Of a DNA stretch of 41,205 nucleotides, positions 33,243 through 41,205 are shown one piece after another (within the stretch, counting starts at the first letter, position 1; each line of letters opens with the position of its first letter). The DNA lies in the NCBI RefSeq assembly GCF_011030405.1, contig NZ_JAAJTJ010000032.1, forward strand, positions 1-41,205, written 5' to 3'. The translations under genes and the position numbers were made by a program. The notes under the pieces are model-generated. The model saw only the letters and a program-made list of their open reading frames with translations. It was not told the DNA's origin and searched no databases. The DNA is from Parapedobacter sp. SGR-10 (GTDB lineage Bacteria; Bacteroidota; Bacteroidia; Sphingobacteriales; Sphingobacteriaceae).

Positions 33243-34694
33243 ATGAGAATTTCCCTTATCTTGGTATATCATCAGCTGACTGTTTGTATAGGAACACTCC
33301 TTTTGGTTTTGGGAATTTCAGAAGTGTTGTATGCGCAATCTCCTACTCCCATTCCGGGCGAGGTAGCTGGGCTACAGTTTGAGCCCATTCCGGGCAACGA
33401 CAGCTTGTACATGGCAAAAGATGTACAGGGCGACACCTGGATAAAGGGAAACATTCCTCCGGCTATGCAGGGAATACCGATCGTTTTCCAGATCCCATCG
33501 TCCCAATTTGTAACGTATGACCTATATGTTGATCAAGGAGAGGGTTTTGTACGGATACACCAGGATATCAACCACGCTAAGCAAAAGGTGCAGGGACGCT
33601 ATCCGCTATATTTTTTTAACAGCCAGGCAGCGGCGTATTATCTCCGAACGAAAGATAGATCGATCAGGGGGCTGGACGTAGCGGTATACAGACCCTCACA
33701 GTTCATAAAGGAAGAATCGGTCAACCTTGTACGCAACAGCTTGTACTATGGGCTAGCGATGATGTCCATTATCCTTAATTTCGTGCTTTACCTTATCTTT
33801 AGGGACAGAGGTTTTATCCTCTATTCGCTACTGCAACTGAGCCTGCTCTTGATTTTTTGCTATCAAGACGGAATGTTCTACTTCCTATCTCAGGGTCGAT
33901 TTTTCATGCAGCACTACCTGATCTGGAATATTGCCGTCTGTGCTACGTTGGCGGGGTTGTTTGCCTATTATTTTCTGGATCTAAAGCACAATATGCCTCA
34001 ATTCAAACGGTTGGCCAAACCTCTGATCTGCTGTATATTCGGCTCAGTACTGTTTTACACGTTGACAGAACATATGTTCTTCCGCTATCTGGCCAGTGTG
34101 TTTTTTTATACATTCCCCGTTATATGCCTGTATCAAGCGTTTAGGATGTTCCGCAGGGATGTATATGCACGATTTTTGCTGCTTTCGTTTGGAATAGTTG
34201 CGCTCATTTCGGTCTTTTATACTTTAAATAAGTATTTTAGCTTACCTTTTTTGTCCTACTTCGACATCAATGTCATCCGGTTGGCCAATATTTTAGAAAT
34301 CATCGGTATCAGTTTTGCGCTGGTCTTTAAGGTAAAGGCCGTGCAGGATGAAAACGAAATGTACAAAGAAAGACTGAACAGACATCTCCATGAACTGGAA
34401 CGTCTCAAAAAGATCCAACATACGATCTGGAAAAACGGAAACGGCGCGGGACAGGTATTACCCGATCTGCAAGAGGAAGTAATTGCCGAGCTGAAGGCGC
34501 AATATGATCTCACGGACAGGGAAGTGGATGTCCTGCTGTGTATCTGGAAGAAATTGACAAACCAGGAGATCACCGAAAGGTTGCATATCAGTATCAACAC
34601 GACAAAATACCATATCCGCAGACTCTACCTTAAACTGGCTGTCAATAGCCGTGAAGAGGTACATCAAGTGATACAGAGTACATTTGCGGAATGA
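33243..34694 (+). CDS. Membrane-bound 7TMR-DISM/LuxR-type transcription regulator
   Basis: The 483-residue protein has an N-terminal hydrophobic signal (1-31, ending LYAQ), an extracytoplasmic beta-rich domain (about 35-165), about seven membrane helices (about 172-365) of the 7TMR-DISM type, a short coiled coil (about 370-395) and a LuxR-type helix-turn-helix at 420-475 (LTDREVDVLLCIWKKLTNQEITERL...TTKYHIRRLYLKL). There is no kinase or receiver domain, so the sensor would act on DNA from the membrane in a single protein. It is divergent from the mosaic surface protein gene and may control it, though no target is proven. The gene ends 38 bases from the convergent DUF58 gene without a clear terminator. 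Confidence 0.83.
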   Translation: MRISLILVYHQLTVCIGTLLLVLGISEVLYAQSPTPIPGEVAGLQFEPIPGNDSLYMAKDVQGDTWIKGNIPPAMQGIPIVFQIPSSQFVTYDLYVDQGEGFVRIHQDINHAKQKVQGRYPLYFFNSQAAAYYLRTKDRSIRGLDVAVYRPSQFIKEESVNLVRNSLYYGLAMMSIILNFVLYLIFRDRGFILYSLLQLSLLLIFCYQDGMFYFLSQGRFFMQHYLIWNIAVCATLAGLFAYYFLDLKHNMPQFKRLAKPLICCIFGSVLFYTLTEHMFFRYLASVFFYTFPVICLYQAFRMFRRDVYARFLLLSFGIVALISVFYTLNKYFSLPFLSYFDINVIRLANILEIIGISFALVFKVKAVQDENEMYKERLNRHLHELERLKKIQHTIWKNGNGAGQVLPDLQEEVIAELKAQYDLTDREVDVLLCIWKKLTNQEITERLHISINTTKYHIRRLYLKLAVNSREEVHQVIQSTFAE

Positions 34695-34732
34695 TTTTAT
34701 TTGGTTTTTTTAAACTTTACCTTACCTCCCAC

Positions 34733-36061
34733 TTATATCAACCCTCTGGCCTTGATTTCCAGATACTTGTTGATAGAGTTGATACTCAAATCTTCCGGAG
34801 CAGTATAGATCGTCTGCAAGCCATGCCGATTGAGTTCTTGAATGATCAAATGTTTTTCGTAGACAAATTTTTCGGCGATGATCTTGTTATATATATCGAT
34901 GGTCTTGGTCGCCTTTTCTTTGGAAAGCGCAATCAGTTCGGTATTCTTAAAGACAATCACGACCACGACGTGGCTCTTATTCAGCATCTTGAGATAAGCC
35001 AATTGCCTGTCCATCGCATCGAGGGTTTCAAAATTGGTGTAGACAAACAGCAATGATCTTTTGTTGATGTGCTTCTTGGCAAAGGCATACAAGTTGCCAA
35101 ATTCCGTTTCTTGGAACTGTGTCTGGATACCGTACAGCTTGTCCGAAATCTTACGCATCTGGTTATTGTGCTTTTCTGCCGGGATATGATTGGTTACTTC
35201 GGTCGAAAAGGTCAGCATACCCGCCCGGTCCTGCTTGAGGATAGCGGCATTGGACAGTACCAAAGTGGCATTGATCGCATAATCCAATAAGGTCATGCCC
35301 TCGAAAGGCATCCGCATCGCTCTCCCGGTGTCGATCAGCGAATAAATAGGTTGGGATTTTTCTTCTTGATACTGGTTGACCAACAGTTTCTGGTGTTTGG
35401 CAGATGCCTTCCAGTTCATGTGCCTGTATTCATCGCCCCGCACATACTCCCGGATGTGGTCAAATTCCATCGTCATCCCTATCCGACGTATACGCTTGAT
35501 ACCCATTTCCATCAACCTGTCCGTGGTTGCCAATAGTTGGTATTTACGCATCTGTATGAAAGATGGATAACACGGTATCTGATACCTGTCACGAAGGGAG
35601 AACTTACGTGCAAACAGCCCCAAATGTTGTACCAATACGTGACAACTCCCAAAGGTATATATCCCTCTGGTCTTAGGATGCAAGACATAATCTACTTGGT
35701 GTAGCTGTTGTGGCCGTAAGTGCATACGATGTTCCTGATCCCGCATTTGCAATTGTTCCGGCAATTCTTCGAGGATCCGAGCACGAACCGTCAGGGGATA
35801 GGAGCTCTGTAATTCCAATGTTAGGGGATTCGCATCGCCATTGGACAGTTTTTCGGGATACTGTCGCTGTATATGCACTTTATTCGTCCGAAAATAGAGG
35901 AACAGCAGATCCCACAGCATGGCCATCAGCCAAATCCACAGCAGTATAGTGGCCACGGGACGTAAGGGCTCTACATAGAACGACACCACGTACACGGCCG
36001 CTAACCCCAATAGGATGTAATAAAACAGATTGGCAATATATAAGCTCCTCAAAAATTTCAT
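34733..36061 (-). CDS. DUF58 family protein (MoxR-associated)
   Basis: The 442-residue protein has two N-terminal membrane helices (about 10-50), a beta-rich middle and the DUF58 core FDHIREYVRGDEYRHMNWKAS. A degenerate von Willebrand A-like region follows, in which the usual metal-binding DxSxS reads DTGRAM. DUF58 proteins commonly pair with MoxR ATPases. Here the start codon overlaps the MoxR stop by one base (TGATG), so the two are coupled. It is last in a six-gene operon. The molecular role of the family is poorly known. Confidence 0.87.
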   Translation of the reverse strand: MKFLRSLYIANLFYYILLGLAAVYVVSFYVEPLRPVATILLWIWLMAMLWDLLFLYFRTNKVHIQRQYPEKLSNGDANPLTLELQSSYPLTVRARILEELPEQLQMRDQEHRMHLRPQQLHQVDYVLHPKTRGIYTFGSCHVLVQHLGLFARKFSLRDRYQIPCYPSFIQMRKYQLLATTDRLMEMGIKRIRRIGMTMEFDHIREYVRGDEYRHMNWKASAKHQKLLVNQYQEEKSQPIYSLIDTGRAMRMPFEGMTLLDYAINATLVLSNAAILKQDRAGMLTFSTEVTNHIPAEKHNNQMRKISDKLYGIQTQFQETEFGNLYAFAKKHINKRSLLFVYTNFETLDAMDRQLAYLKMLNKSHVVVVIVFKNTELIALSKEKATKTIDIYNKIIAEKFVYEKHLIIQELNRHGLQTIYTAPEDLSINSINKYLEIKARGLI

Positions 36062-37062
36062 CAGCGGGGTATTTCTACGCTTTCTACGATCTGGCGAATG
36101 ATATAGTCTGTCGAAAATCCTTCCATTTCTTTTTCGGGCGTGAGCTGTACCCGGTGTCCCAATGTAGCCGGAGCAACATATTTGACATCTTCGGGCGTGA
36201 CGAAATCACGGCCTTGCAAAGCAGCCAACGCCTTGGAAGCTTCCAATATAGCAATCGATGCCCGTGGAGAAGCACCCAACGTCAGATTTGCGTTTGTCCG
36301 GGTCTGTATGACCACCTCGGCAATGTATTTCAAGATATCCTCGTGTACAAAAATAAATTTGGCCAGGTGCTGAAAATGAACGATCTCATCCGCCGAAACC
36401 ACAGCATGAACCAACTCCTCTTTATTTGTAGCCTTGTGGCCATGGTGCTCTCTGAGGATATGGAGTTCCTGCTCGAATTCGGGATACAATACGTCAATCT
36501 TGAACAAGAACCTGTCCAACTGTGCCTCCGGCAGGCGATATGTACCTTCGTGCTCGATTGGATTTTGTGTCGCAAAGACGACAAAAGGATTGGCCATTGG
36601 ATACGTATGTCCATCGACTGTTACTTGTCTTTCGCTCATACACTCAAACAGCGAAGACTGGGTCTTGGCCGGAGCCCGGTTGATCTCATCGATCAACACG
36701 ATATGGCCAAAGATCGGTCCTCGGCGAAATTCAAATTCATTGGTTTTCAGATCCAGGATAGACGAGCCTGTCACGTCCGAAGGCATGAGATCGGGGGTGA
36801 ATTGAATACGTTTGAAATCGCTGTTAATGGCCTTGGCAATGAGCTTAGCTGTCAAAGTCTTGGCCACTCCCGGCAAACCTTCGATCAGAGAGTGTCCTCC
36901 GGCAAGGATCGAAACCAACAGCATATTGATCACCCGATCCTGGCCCAGGATAACTTTTTTGACCTCATCGCGCACAGCATCCATTCGGGCCTGCAACGCG
37001 GTGAGGTCTATCCGATTTTCAAATTCGGGCATAAATCTATTTATGTTCTCCAATTCGTTCAT
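36061..37062 (-). CDS. MoxR-family AAA+ ATPase
   Basis: The 333-residue ATPase has Walker A GLPGVAKT at 62-69, Walker B IVLIDEINRAP near 121-131, sensor FVVFATQNPIEHEGTY and the MoxR lid at the C-terminus. MoxR proteins are chaperone-like AAA+ proteins that remodel vWA-domain partners, often in envelope stress or cofactor insertion. It sits between the DUF4350-like gene (ATGA-type overlap at 37059-37062) and its likely DUF58 partner. The assignment is firm; the client is unknown. Confidence 0.93.
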   Translation of the reverse strand: MNELENINRFMPEFENRIDLTALQARMDAVRDEVKKVILGQDRVINMLLVSILAGGHSLIEGLPGVAKTLTAKLIAKAINSDFKRIQFTPDLMPSDVTGSSILDLKTNEFEFRRGPIFGHIVLIDEINRAPAKTQSSLFECMSERQVTVDGHTYPMANPFVVFATQNPIEHEGTYRLPEAQLDRFLFKIDVLYPEFEQELHILREHHGHKATNKEELVHAVVSADEIVHFQHLAKFIFVHEDILKYIAEVVIQTRTNANLTLGASPRASIAILEASKALAALQGRDFVTPEDVKYVAPATLGHRVQLTPEKEMEGFSTDYIIRQIVESVEIPR

Positions 37063-38264
37063 AGTATATGGGCTTTTTGTTTAAAGTCTTCAATCGTGTT
37101 ATTTATGGTTTTCACATCGTCTATGTGATGATGTGGGTGCTGCCGATATTGCTGTAAGAGTTGCATACAGGTTTTGGTCTCCTCCGGATCTACTCCCGAT
37201 TTGGAGGCCAATTGTTTTAGAAATTTCTCATCCAGGATATCCAATGTTTCCAAATGATAGAGAGACCGTAGCGTAAAGAGGAAGTAATCGATCTTCTTAT
37301 GGATGATATTGCCGGGGTGGCCATTCTCATAATACAGATTGCCTATCGTCTTGGCAAAGTCTTTGGACAGATTGGGTTCAGGTCGGATGACCGTAATCGC
37401 CCTTTGTTCACGTTTGCTTTTGAAAACCAACAGTAAGAAAAGTCCGATCAGCAACAGATACCAGGCTTGATAAAACCCGGGTTGCGTCAGGACCACGCGC
37501 AAAGGCGTGCGTGGTTTTTCCCATTCATAATAGACATCCGAGAATAAGATCTCCTTATATCGTATCACTTGTAAGGCCTTAGCTACGTACCGGAATTTGT
37601 CTTCCTGTAAAATATTGTAGTTGGCAAACACATCCGGTTGCAAATGAAGGTATATATTTCCTTTGCCCACAGCTACACGAATAAAATTCGGCAAAGCCCT
37701 CCCCCTCGAATGCAAATGTCCCAATACGGTACAGTTCTTTGCATTGAGCTTGTCAAAGATCCAAAAATCATTAGACTTATCGACTTTGATACGGTTCGTA
37801 TCTTTTGCCAAGGTATACGTGACCCTCTGATCAGTGGGTTGGAATCGAACATAATCCAACCGCCCAGAAGAGATGCCCAATGTATCCATGAGCAATTCTT
37901 CAAAATAGAGTGCCGAGAGAAATACGTCACCCCCTTGCTCCACATAGCGCATGATCTTTTTGGTATCTTCATTGTCCAGATCGGGGTATTGATCGATCGC
38001 GATCAATGTTACATCATATTTCTTGGCGCTGTCCAAACGTGCTATCTCTTCGTAAAAAGTATCGTCAAAATTACGATAAGTACGATGTTTACCGAGAATA
38101 TAGGGCAATTCCTCGTGAAAGACAAAAAGACCATAAGGGATTTTGTCCCGTATATTGAATGTCTTGTGCCAGTTGATGGGGCGCTTGACTCCCGCGTCGA
38201 TAATAGCTATACCTGCGATGACTACAAGCACTACGATGATCCAAACAACAATACCCTTTCTCAT
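37059..38264 (-). CDS. DUF4350-like membrane protein of the MoxR operon
   Basis: The 401-residue protein has one N-terminal helix (about 5-24), an extracytoplasmic domain with YGLFVFHEELPYILG, IAIDQYPDLDNEDTKKIMRYVEQGGDVFLSA (a GATase/DUF4350-like fold), a second helix near 265-285 and a cytoplasmic tail of about 115 residues rich in charged residues. An in-frame GTG at 38270 precedes the ATG at 38264. The ATG forms an ATGA overlap with the stop of the DUF4129-like gene and was chosen. Members of this family occur beside MoxR and DUF58 in Bacteroidota. Its function is unknown, perhaps a periplasmic sensor or scaffold. Confidence 0.78.
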   Translation of the reverse strand: MRKGIVVWIIVVLVVIAGIAIIDAGVKRPINWHKTFNIRDKIPYGLFVFHEELPYILGKHRTYRNFDDTFYEEIARLDSAKKYDVTLIAIDQYPDLDNEDTKKIMRYVEQGGDVFLSALYFEELLMDTLGISSGRLDYVRFQPTDQRVTYTLAKDTNRIKVDKSNDFWIFDKLNAKNCTVLGHLHSRGRALPNFIRVAVGKGNIYLHLQPDVFANYNILQEDKFRYVAKALQVIRYKEILFSDVYYEWEKPRTPLRVVLTQPGFYQAWYLLLIGLFLLLVFKSKREQRAITVIRPEPNLSKDFAKTIGNLYYENGHPGNIIHKKIDYFLFTLRSLYHLETLDILDEKFLKQLASKSGVDPEETKTCMQLLQQYRQHPHHHIDDVKTINNTIEDFKQKAHIL

Positions 38265-39082
38265 GACCACTTTTGTTGAAATTGTTTGAAATACCGTTCA
38301 ATATCTGTATACTCCTGTCCCAAAATCTTCCGATCACCAAACCATACCCGATCAAATAGCGTAGCACAGGTCAAAAATTCTTCTTTCAACTCCTTAATGG
38401 CCACATCTTCCATCAACTCCACATTGGTCTTGGTATGTTTCCAATGGATATAGCCTTTTTCATGCAGGATCTGTATATTGAGCAATTGCTGATAACGGAT
38501 AGCCATTGCATAATTTCCCTTTTGCAAGGCTTCACGGATATAATGGTGCAGATCCACCTGCATAAGGTTTCTTTCCACAAAAGCCATCTCTTCTTCCTCA
38601 TCCAATTTTTCTTCAGGCAATTGTACATACACTTTTTTGCCCGAAAAGAACAATTTATAGAGCAAAAAAAGAAAAATAATCCCACCCAAAATCCCTAGGA
38701 TCGTATAGAAGCCATCATAGACCTTCACATTGGGCTGGGGAAAAAGACTGTCCAGAAATCTGGTAAACCTCTCGATCAACTCATCCCAAAAATTGAGCTG
38801 TTCAGATATACTTTCCACATATTCAAAATCCTTGCTTTGATAACGGGACAGCATCTCTGCATAAGGCGGCACAGTGTCGATAGGCATCTGCGCCAGGATC
38901 GGAATGGAATCGTAATACCGGGGCTTCCAGTACTCGTATTCCGGTTGCGACTCGATTGTTTCTGCCGATATAGAATCTAGTTCCGTTATCACCGAATCTA
39001 CCGTCTGTGCTAAAACATCAGTGGAAATTGAGGTCAACAGTAGATAAACCAGATAAAGTAACAGGTTAAATCGGTTTGTCAT
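38261..39082 (-). CDS. DUF4129-like membrane protein of the MoxR operon
   Basis: The 273-residue protein has a signal peptide (ending DVLAQ), a Ser/Glu-rich extracytoplasmic segment, a single membrane helix (about 127-147) and a cytoplasmic part with DLHHYIREALQKGNYAMAIRYQQLLNIQILHEKGYI, the layout of DUF4129 proteins. The ATG at 39082 (after a GTG at 39085) lies inside the end of the upstream gene, overlapping it by 17 bases. It belongs to the same operon. The DUF assignment is from sequence style and gene order, and its role is unknown. Confidence 0.75.
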   Translation of the reverse strand: MTNRFNLLLYLVYLLLTSISTDVLAQTVDSVITELDSISAETIESQPEYEYWKPRYYDSIPILAQMPIDTVPPYAEMLSRYQSKDFEYVESISEQLNFWDELIERFTRFLDSLFPQPNVKVYDGFYTILGILGGIIFLFLLYKLFFSGKKVYVQLPEEKLDEEEEMAFVERNLMQVDLHHYIREALQKGNYAMAIRYQQLLNIQILHEKGYIHWKHTKTNVELMEDVAIKELKEEFLTCATLFDRVWFGDRKILGQEYTDIERYFKQFQQKWS

Positions 39083-39992
39083 CACCCCTCCTCCCTATCT
39101 TTGCGATTCGCTGAAAGACATTCTCACCAAACTGTAGCTCCTTCCCCGACTCATAGATGATGCCATAGCTCAATACGGAGAACATATTGTAAACAATGAA
39201 AAACAAGGTCAGCAAAGAAGCACCCATGGAGACCAAAGTCTTACCGAAGTAAGTGTCAAAGAAATTGTCGTTGAAACCCACACTGTTGTAGGCAATCAGC
39301 CCAATCACCACAGATGGCACCAATGTCATCGTGTACAGCAAGGTCTGAAACAGGAAATTGACGACATAGGATGCCGTACCATATTCGAAAAACTTCTTTT
39401 TCAATAGCGTATAGGCCCCTTGAAACGTATCGATCAGCTCATAATATCCTTCCCGATACAGCATGAAAGCGGTAAAGAACCATAATCCCACCATGGCAAA
39501 CACAATGCCCATACCTATCGAACCTACCATCGGTACAAACATACACGCAAATAGTACGATAGAAAGGGGAATAAGGGTCAGCATACCTACAATGATCGCT
39601 GCACCCAAAAAACGAAAATAACTCCCTATATGTGTCTTGAATGCCTGCCAAATTTCCTTTTCACCAAAATCCAAACAGCGTCGATCCCTCAGCATAATGA
39701 AATACTCTATAGTCAATCCGAAAGCGATCATGCCGATAAGTGTCATGACCAAAAAGGCTACCATAAAAGAAGAAATCACATTAAACAACTCGCCCGAACT
39801 ATAATCTACATGCATGTTGAGCTGCGTAGAGAGGTAGTAACCCACGAGCAACATACCACAAATCGGAAGAGCTAGCATCCTAAAAAGCACCTTGCTCAAA
39901 TGACCTATAATGATTTTCAACAAGTTGATGAAATCCTGTACAAACTCCCCCAACTTTCGCTCCCGCTTAAATTCAAACTCGATTATTTCCAT
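39066..39992 (-). CDS. Multi-pass membrane protein of the MoxR operon
   Basis: The 308-residue protein has about six hydrophobic segments (near 35-60, 70-100, 145-175, 178-195, 215-245, 265-290) and a short charged N-terminus. I do not recognise a named family with certainty. Similar membrane proteins lie between SpoIIM-like and DUF4129-like genes in related operons. Overlap of 10 bases with the SpoIIM-like gene and 17 with the DUF4129-like gene indicates tight coupling and membership of the same complex. Confidence 0.65.
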   Translation of the reverse strand: MEIIEFEFKRERKLGEFVQDFINLLKIIIGHLSKVLFRMLALPICGMLLVGYYLSTQLNMHVDYSSGELFNVISSFMVAFLVMTLIGMIAFGLTIEYFIMLRDRRCLDFGEKEIWQAFKTHIGSYFRFLGAAIIVGMLTLIPLSIVLFACMFVPMVGSIGMGIVFAMVGLWFFTAFMLYREGYYELIDTFQGAYTLLKKKFFEYGTASYVVNFLFQTLLYTMTLVPSVVIGLIAYNSVGFNDNFFDTYFGKTLVSMGASLLTLFFIVYNMFSVLSYGIIYESGKELQFGENVFQRIAKIGRRGDDKPI

Positions 39993-40945
39993 CCGTACTT
40001 TAAGGCCATTTGTTTAGGTTTCACCACATAAAAATAAACAATAGCAACAGCAGATACAATAATGATGCTGATACATAATCCCAGGGAAACTTGATAGTAT
40101 CGGGTGACAAACCCTTCTAAAGAACCTGCCACGATAAAAAACGGCACAGTACTGATCAATACTTTCGTCGCTTGCTTGGCTGCACGTTTGAACGATTCCA
40201 AGCGGGTAAACGAAGCGGGAAACAGGATACCATTGCCCATGGCGATACCACAGCCTCCTGCAATGACGATAACCGACAGTTCGATCGTGCCGTGGATCCA
40301 TATCGCGGTCATGGCTTCTTGCAGCACATCATATTTGTAAAACAAATAATGGAAGGCTCCTACCATAATGCCATTGCTGAATAGAATATAGCCTGTGCCT
40401 ACACTGACAAAGACGCCAAGGATAAACGCGTAGAACGCGACCTTTACATTATTGATCGTGATCGCCAAAGCCCCTCCCCAATCACTCCCCTGCTGATAGA
40501 CAGCGGCCGGATTGCCGGACTTGATATTCTCGATTGTCATATTGACATAATGGTCTCCCATGATCAGACGTACAAAGTCTTCATCATAATGGGAAGACAC
40601 AAAGCCGATAACACTCGCCAATACAAAAAGCAACAGGGAGTACAAAAGGGGTTTGCGAATAGTCCAAATAGCCTCAAACACCTCGTATCGAAAAAAATAC
40701 AATATCTTATTGTTCGAGGACTTTTGGTCTCTGAAGACCAACTGATGAGCACGTATGGCCAGTTCATTAAGGTATTGCTTGGTCTTGCTCCTGGCATAGA
40801 AAGTCTGGGCATACGCCAGGTCATTCGTCAGCTCGATATAGTTTGATGCCAGTATATCCGGGTCTACCTTATCTTTATTCGTCAAATTATTTTCAATTGA
40901 CAACCATTTTTCTTTATTTCGTTCTATAAAAGAGGCTTCCCGCAT
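39983..40945 (-). CDS. SpoIIM-like stage II sporulation protein M family membrane protein
   Basis: The 320-residue protein starts MREASFIERNKEKWLSIE, a common opening of Bacteroidota SpoIIM-like proteins. A cytoplasmic helical region (about 1-90) and five or six membrane helices follow, including the SpoIIM-type segments NNVKVAFYAFILGVFVSVG and IWIHGTIELSVIVIAGGCG. The frame is open to 41023, but the promoter at 40970-40998 lies inside that extension, so the ATG at 40945 is the likely start. The organism does not need to sporulate for this family to occur. It is first in the MoxR operon and its role is unknown. Confidence 0.82.
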   Translation of the reverse strand: MREASFIERNKEKWLSIENNLTNKDKVDPDILASNYIELTNDLAYAQTFYARSKTKQYLNELAIRAHQLVFRDQKSSNNKILYFFRYEVFEAIWTIRKPLLYSLLLFVLASVIGFVSSHYDEDFVRLIMGDHYVNMTIENIKSGNPAAVYQQGSDWGGALAITINNVKVAFYAFILGVFVSVGTGYILFSNGIMVGAFHYLFYKYDVLQEAMTAIWIHGTIELSVIVIAGGCGIAMGNGILFPASFTRLESFKRAAKQATKVLISTVPFFIVAGSLEGFVTRYYQVSLGLCISIIIVSAVAIVYFYVVKPKQMALKYGWK

Positions 40946-40969
40946 AGTTAAGTTGATACGACTATAGCC

Positions 40970-40998
40970 CAAATATATGAAATATTCATGTTTCCAAA
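40970..40998 (-). promoter_or_regulatory. Promoter of the SpoIIM-MoxR-DUF58 operon
   Basis: On the minus strand a -33 box TTTG (40998-40995) and a perfect -7 box TATATTTG (40977-40970) are separated by 17 bases. The start of transcription should lie about 20 bases before the ATG at 40945. Confidence 0.6.
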
Positions 40999-41113
40999 GA
41001 TACAGCACACATGAATATTCCATATGACCATTAAAAAGTCAAACAATATACATATGAAATATTTACATTCTCGAAAATACTGGATTTGTGACAGAAATTC
41101 TTTAATATAAATC

Positions 41114-41205
41114 GTCATGTTGAGCGTAGCATAGCGAAGTCGAACCGAGTGAAACGAGCTCATGAATGCCTTAAAAGACAAACAAAGGATGAATAAACAT
41201 CTCGT
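41114..41205. repeat. REP-like interspersed element, copy 3, cut by the window end
   Basis: GTCATGTTGAGCGTAGC followed by ATAGCGAAGTCGAACCGAG matches the left arm of the element at 23168-23320. The right arm would lie beyond the window. Confidence 0.55.

Noticed and set aside
34695..34732. Terminator between the LuxR-type regulator and DUF58 genes
   Set aside because: There are T-runs, but no stem of convincing length; the sequence does not support a call.
40946..41023. N-terminal extension of the SpoIIM-like protein
   Set aside because: The extension contains a consensus promoter and an atypical sequence, and the family start MREASF fits the downstream ATG.

Overview
The window looks like a chromosome segment of a Bacteroidota species, probably of the family Sphingobacteriaceae (Sphingobacterium/Pedobacter-like). 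This rests on type IX secretion (T9SS) C-terminal sorting domains of the CHU_C type, PorP/SprF and PorE-like partners, -7 promoter boxes of the TANNTTTG type, a recJ-lptB-GH3 gene cluster, and interspersed GTCATGTTGAGCG-type repeats. There are about 22 genes and no recognisable tRNA, rRNA, CRISPR array or transposase.

Layout. Positions 1-449 hold the damaged 3' end of a CE15 (glucuronoyl-esterase-like) gene. A 480-base AT-rich leader with a possible structured RNA precedes a giant secreted adhesin of 3406 residues (930-11150). The adhesin carries 16 tandem Ig-like repeats, each with a conserved Cys pair, and a T9SS sorting domain. A PorP/SprF-family outer-membrane protein and a PorE-like TPR/propeller/OmpA protein follow, forming one surface-display cassette. 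On the minus strand come a GH3-type adenylating enzyme, LptB and RecJ, probably one operon (recJ-lptB-GH3). The middle holds a metallo-beta-lactamase-fold hydrolase, a KhtT/KhtU-like cation:proton antiporter pair, an omega-amidase-type nitrilase and a polyprenyl diphosphate synthase. A repeat-rich 700-base spacer with a candidate small RNA follows, then a GT4 glycosyltransferase translationally coupled to a MIP18/DUF59 Fe-S protein, a LolC/E-type permease and a glyoxalase-II-like hydrolase.

The right half begins with a second T9SS cassette on the minus strand: a 1571-residue mosaic surface protein (seven FG-GAP repeats, beta-helix, leucine-rich repeats, cadherin/fibronectin modules, sorting domain) followed by its own PorP/SprF-like gene. 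Divergent from it is a membrane-embedded 7TMR-DISM/LuxR regulator, with an operator-like palindrome in the shared spacer. The window ends in a compact six-gene minus-strand operon: SpoIIM-like, multi-pass membrane protein, DUF4129-like, DUF4350-like, MoxR ATPase and DUF58. Its genes overlap end to start and a good promoter lies upstream.

The main theme is cell-surface biogenesis: two large T9SS cargo proteins, each beside its own PorP/SprF partner, with envelope functions between them (LptB, LolC/E-like permease, glycosyltransferase, MoxR operon). The non-coding parts contain unusually clean hairpins, several of which overlap stop codons, and one of which contains part of the next gene's promoter.
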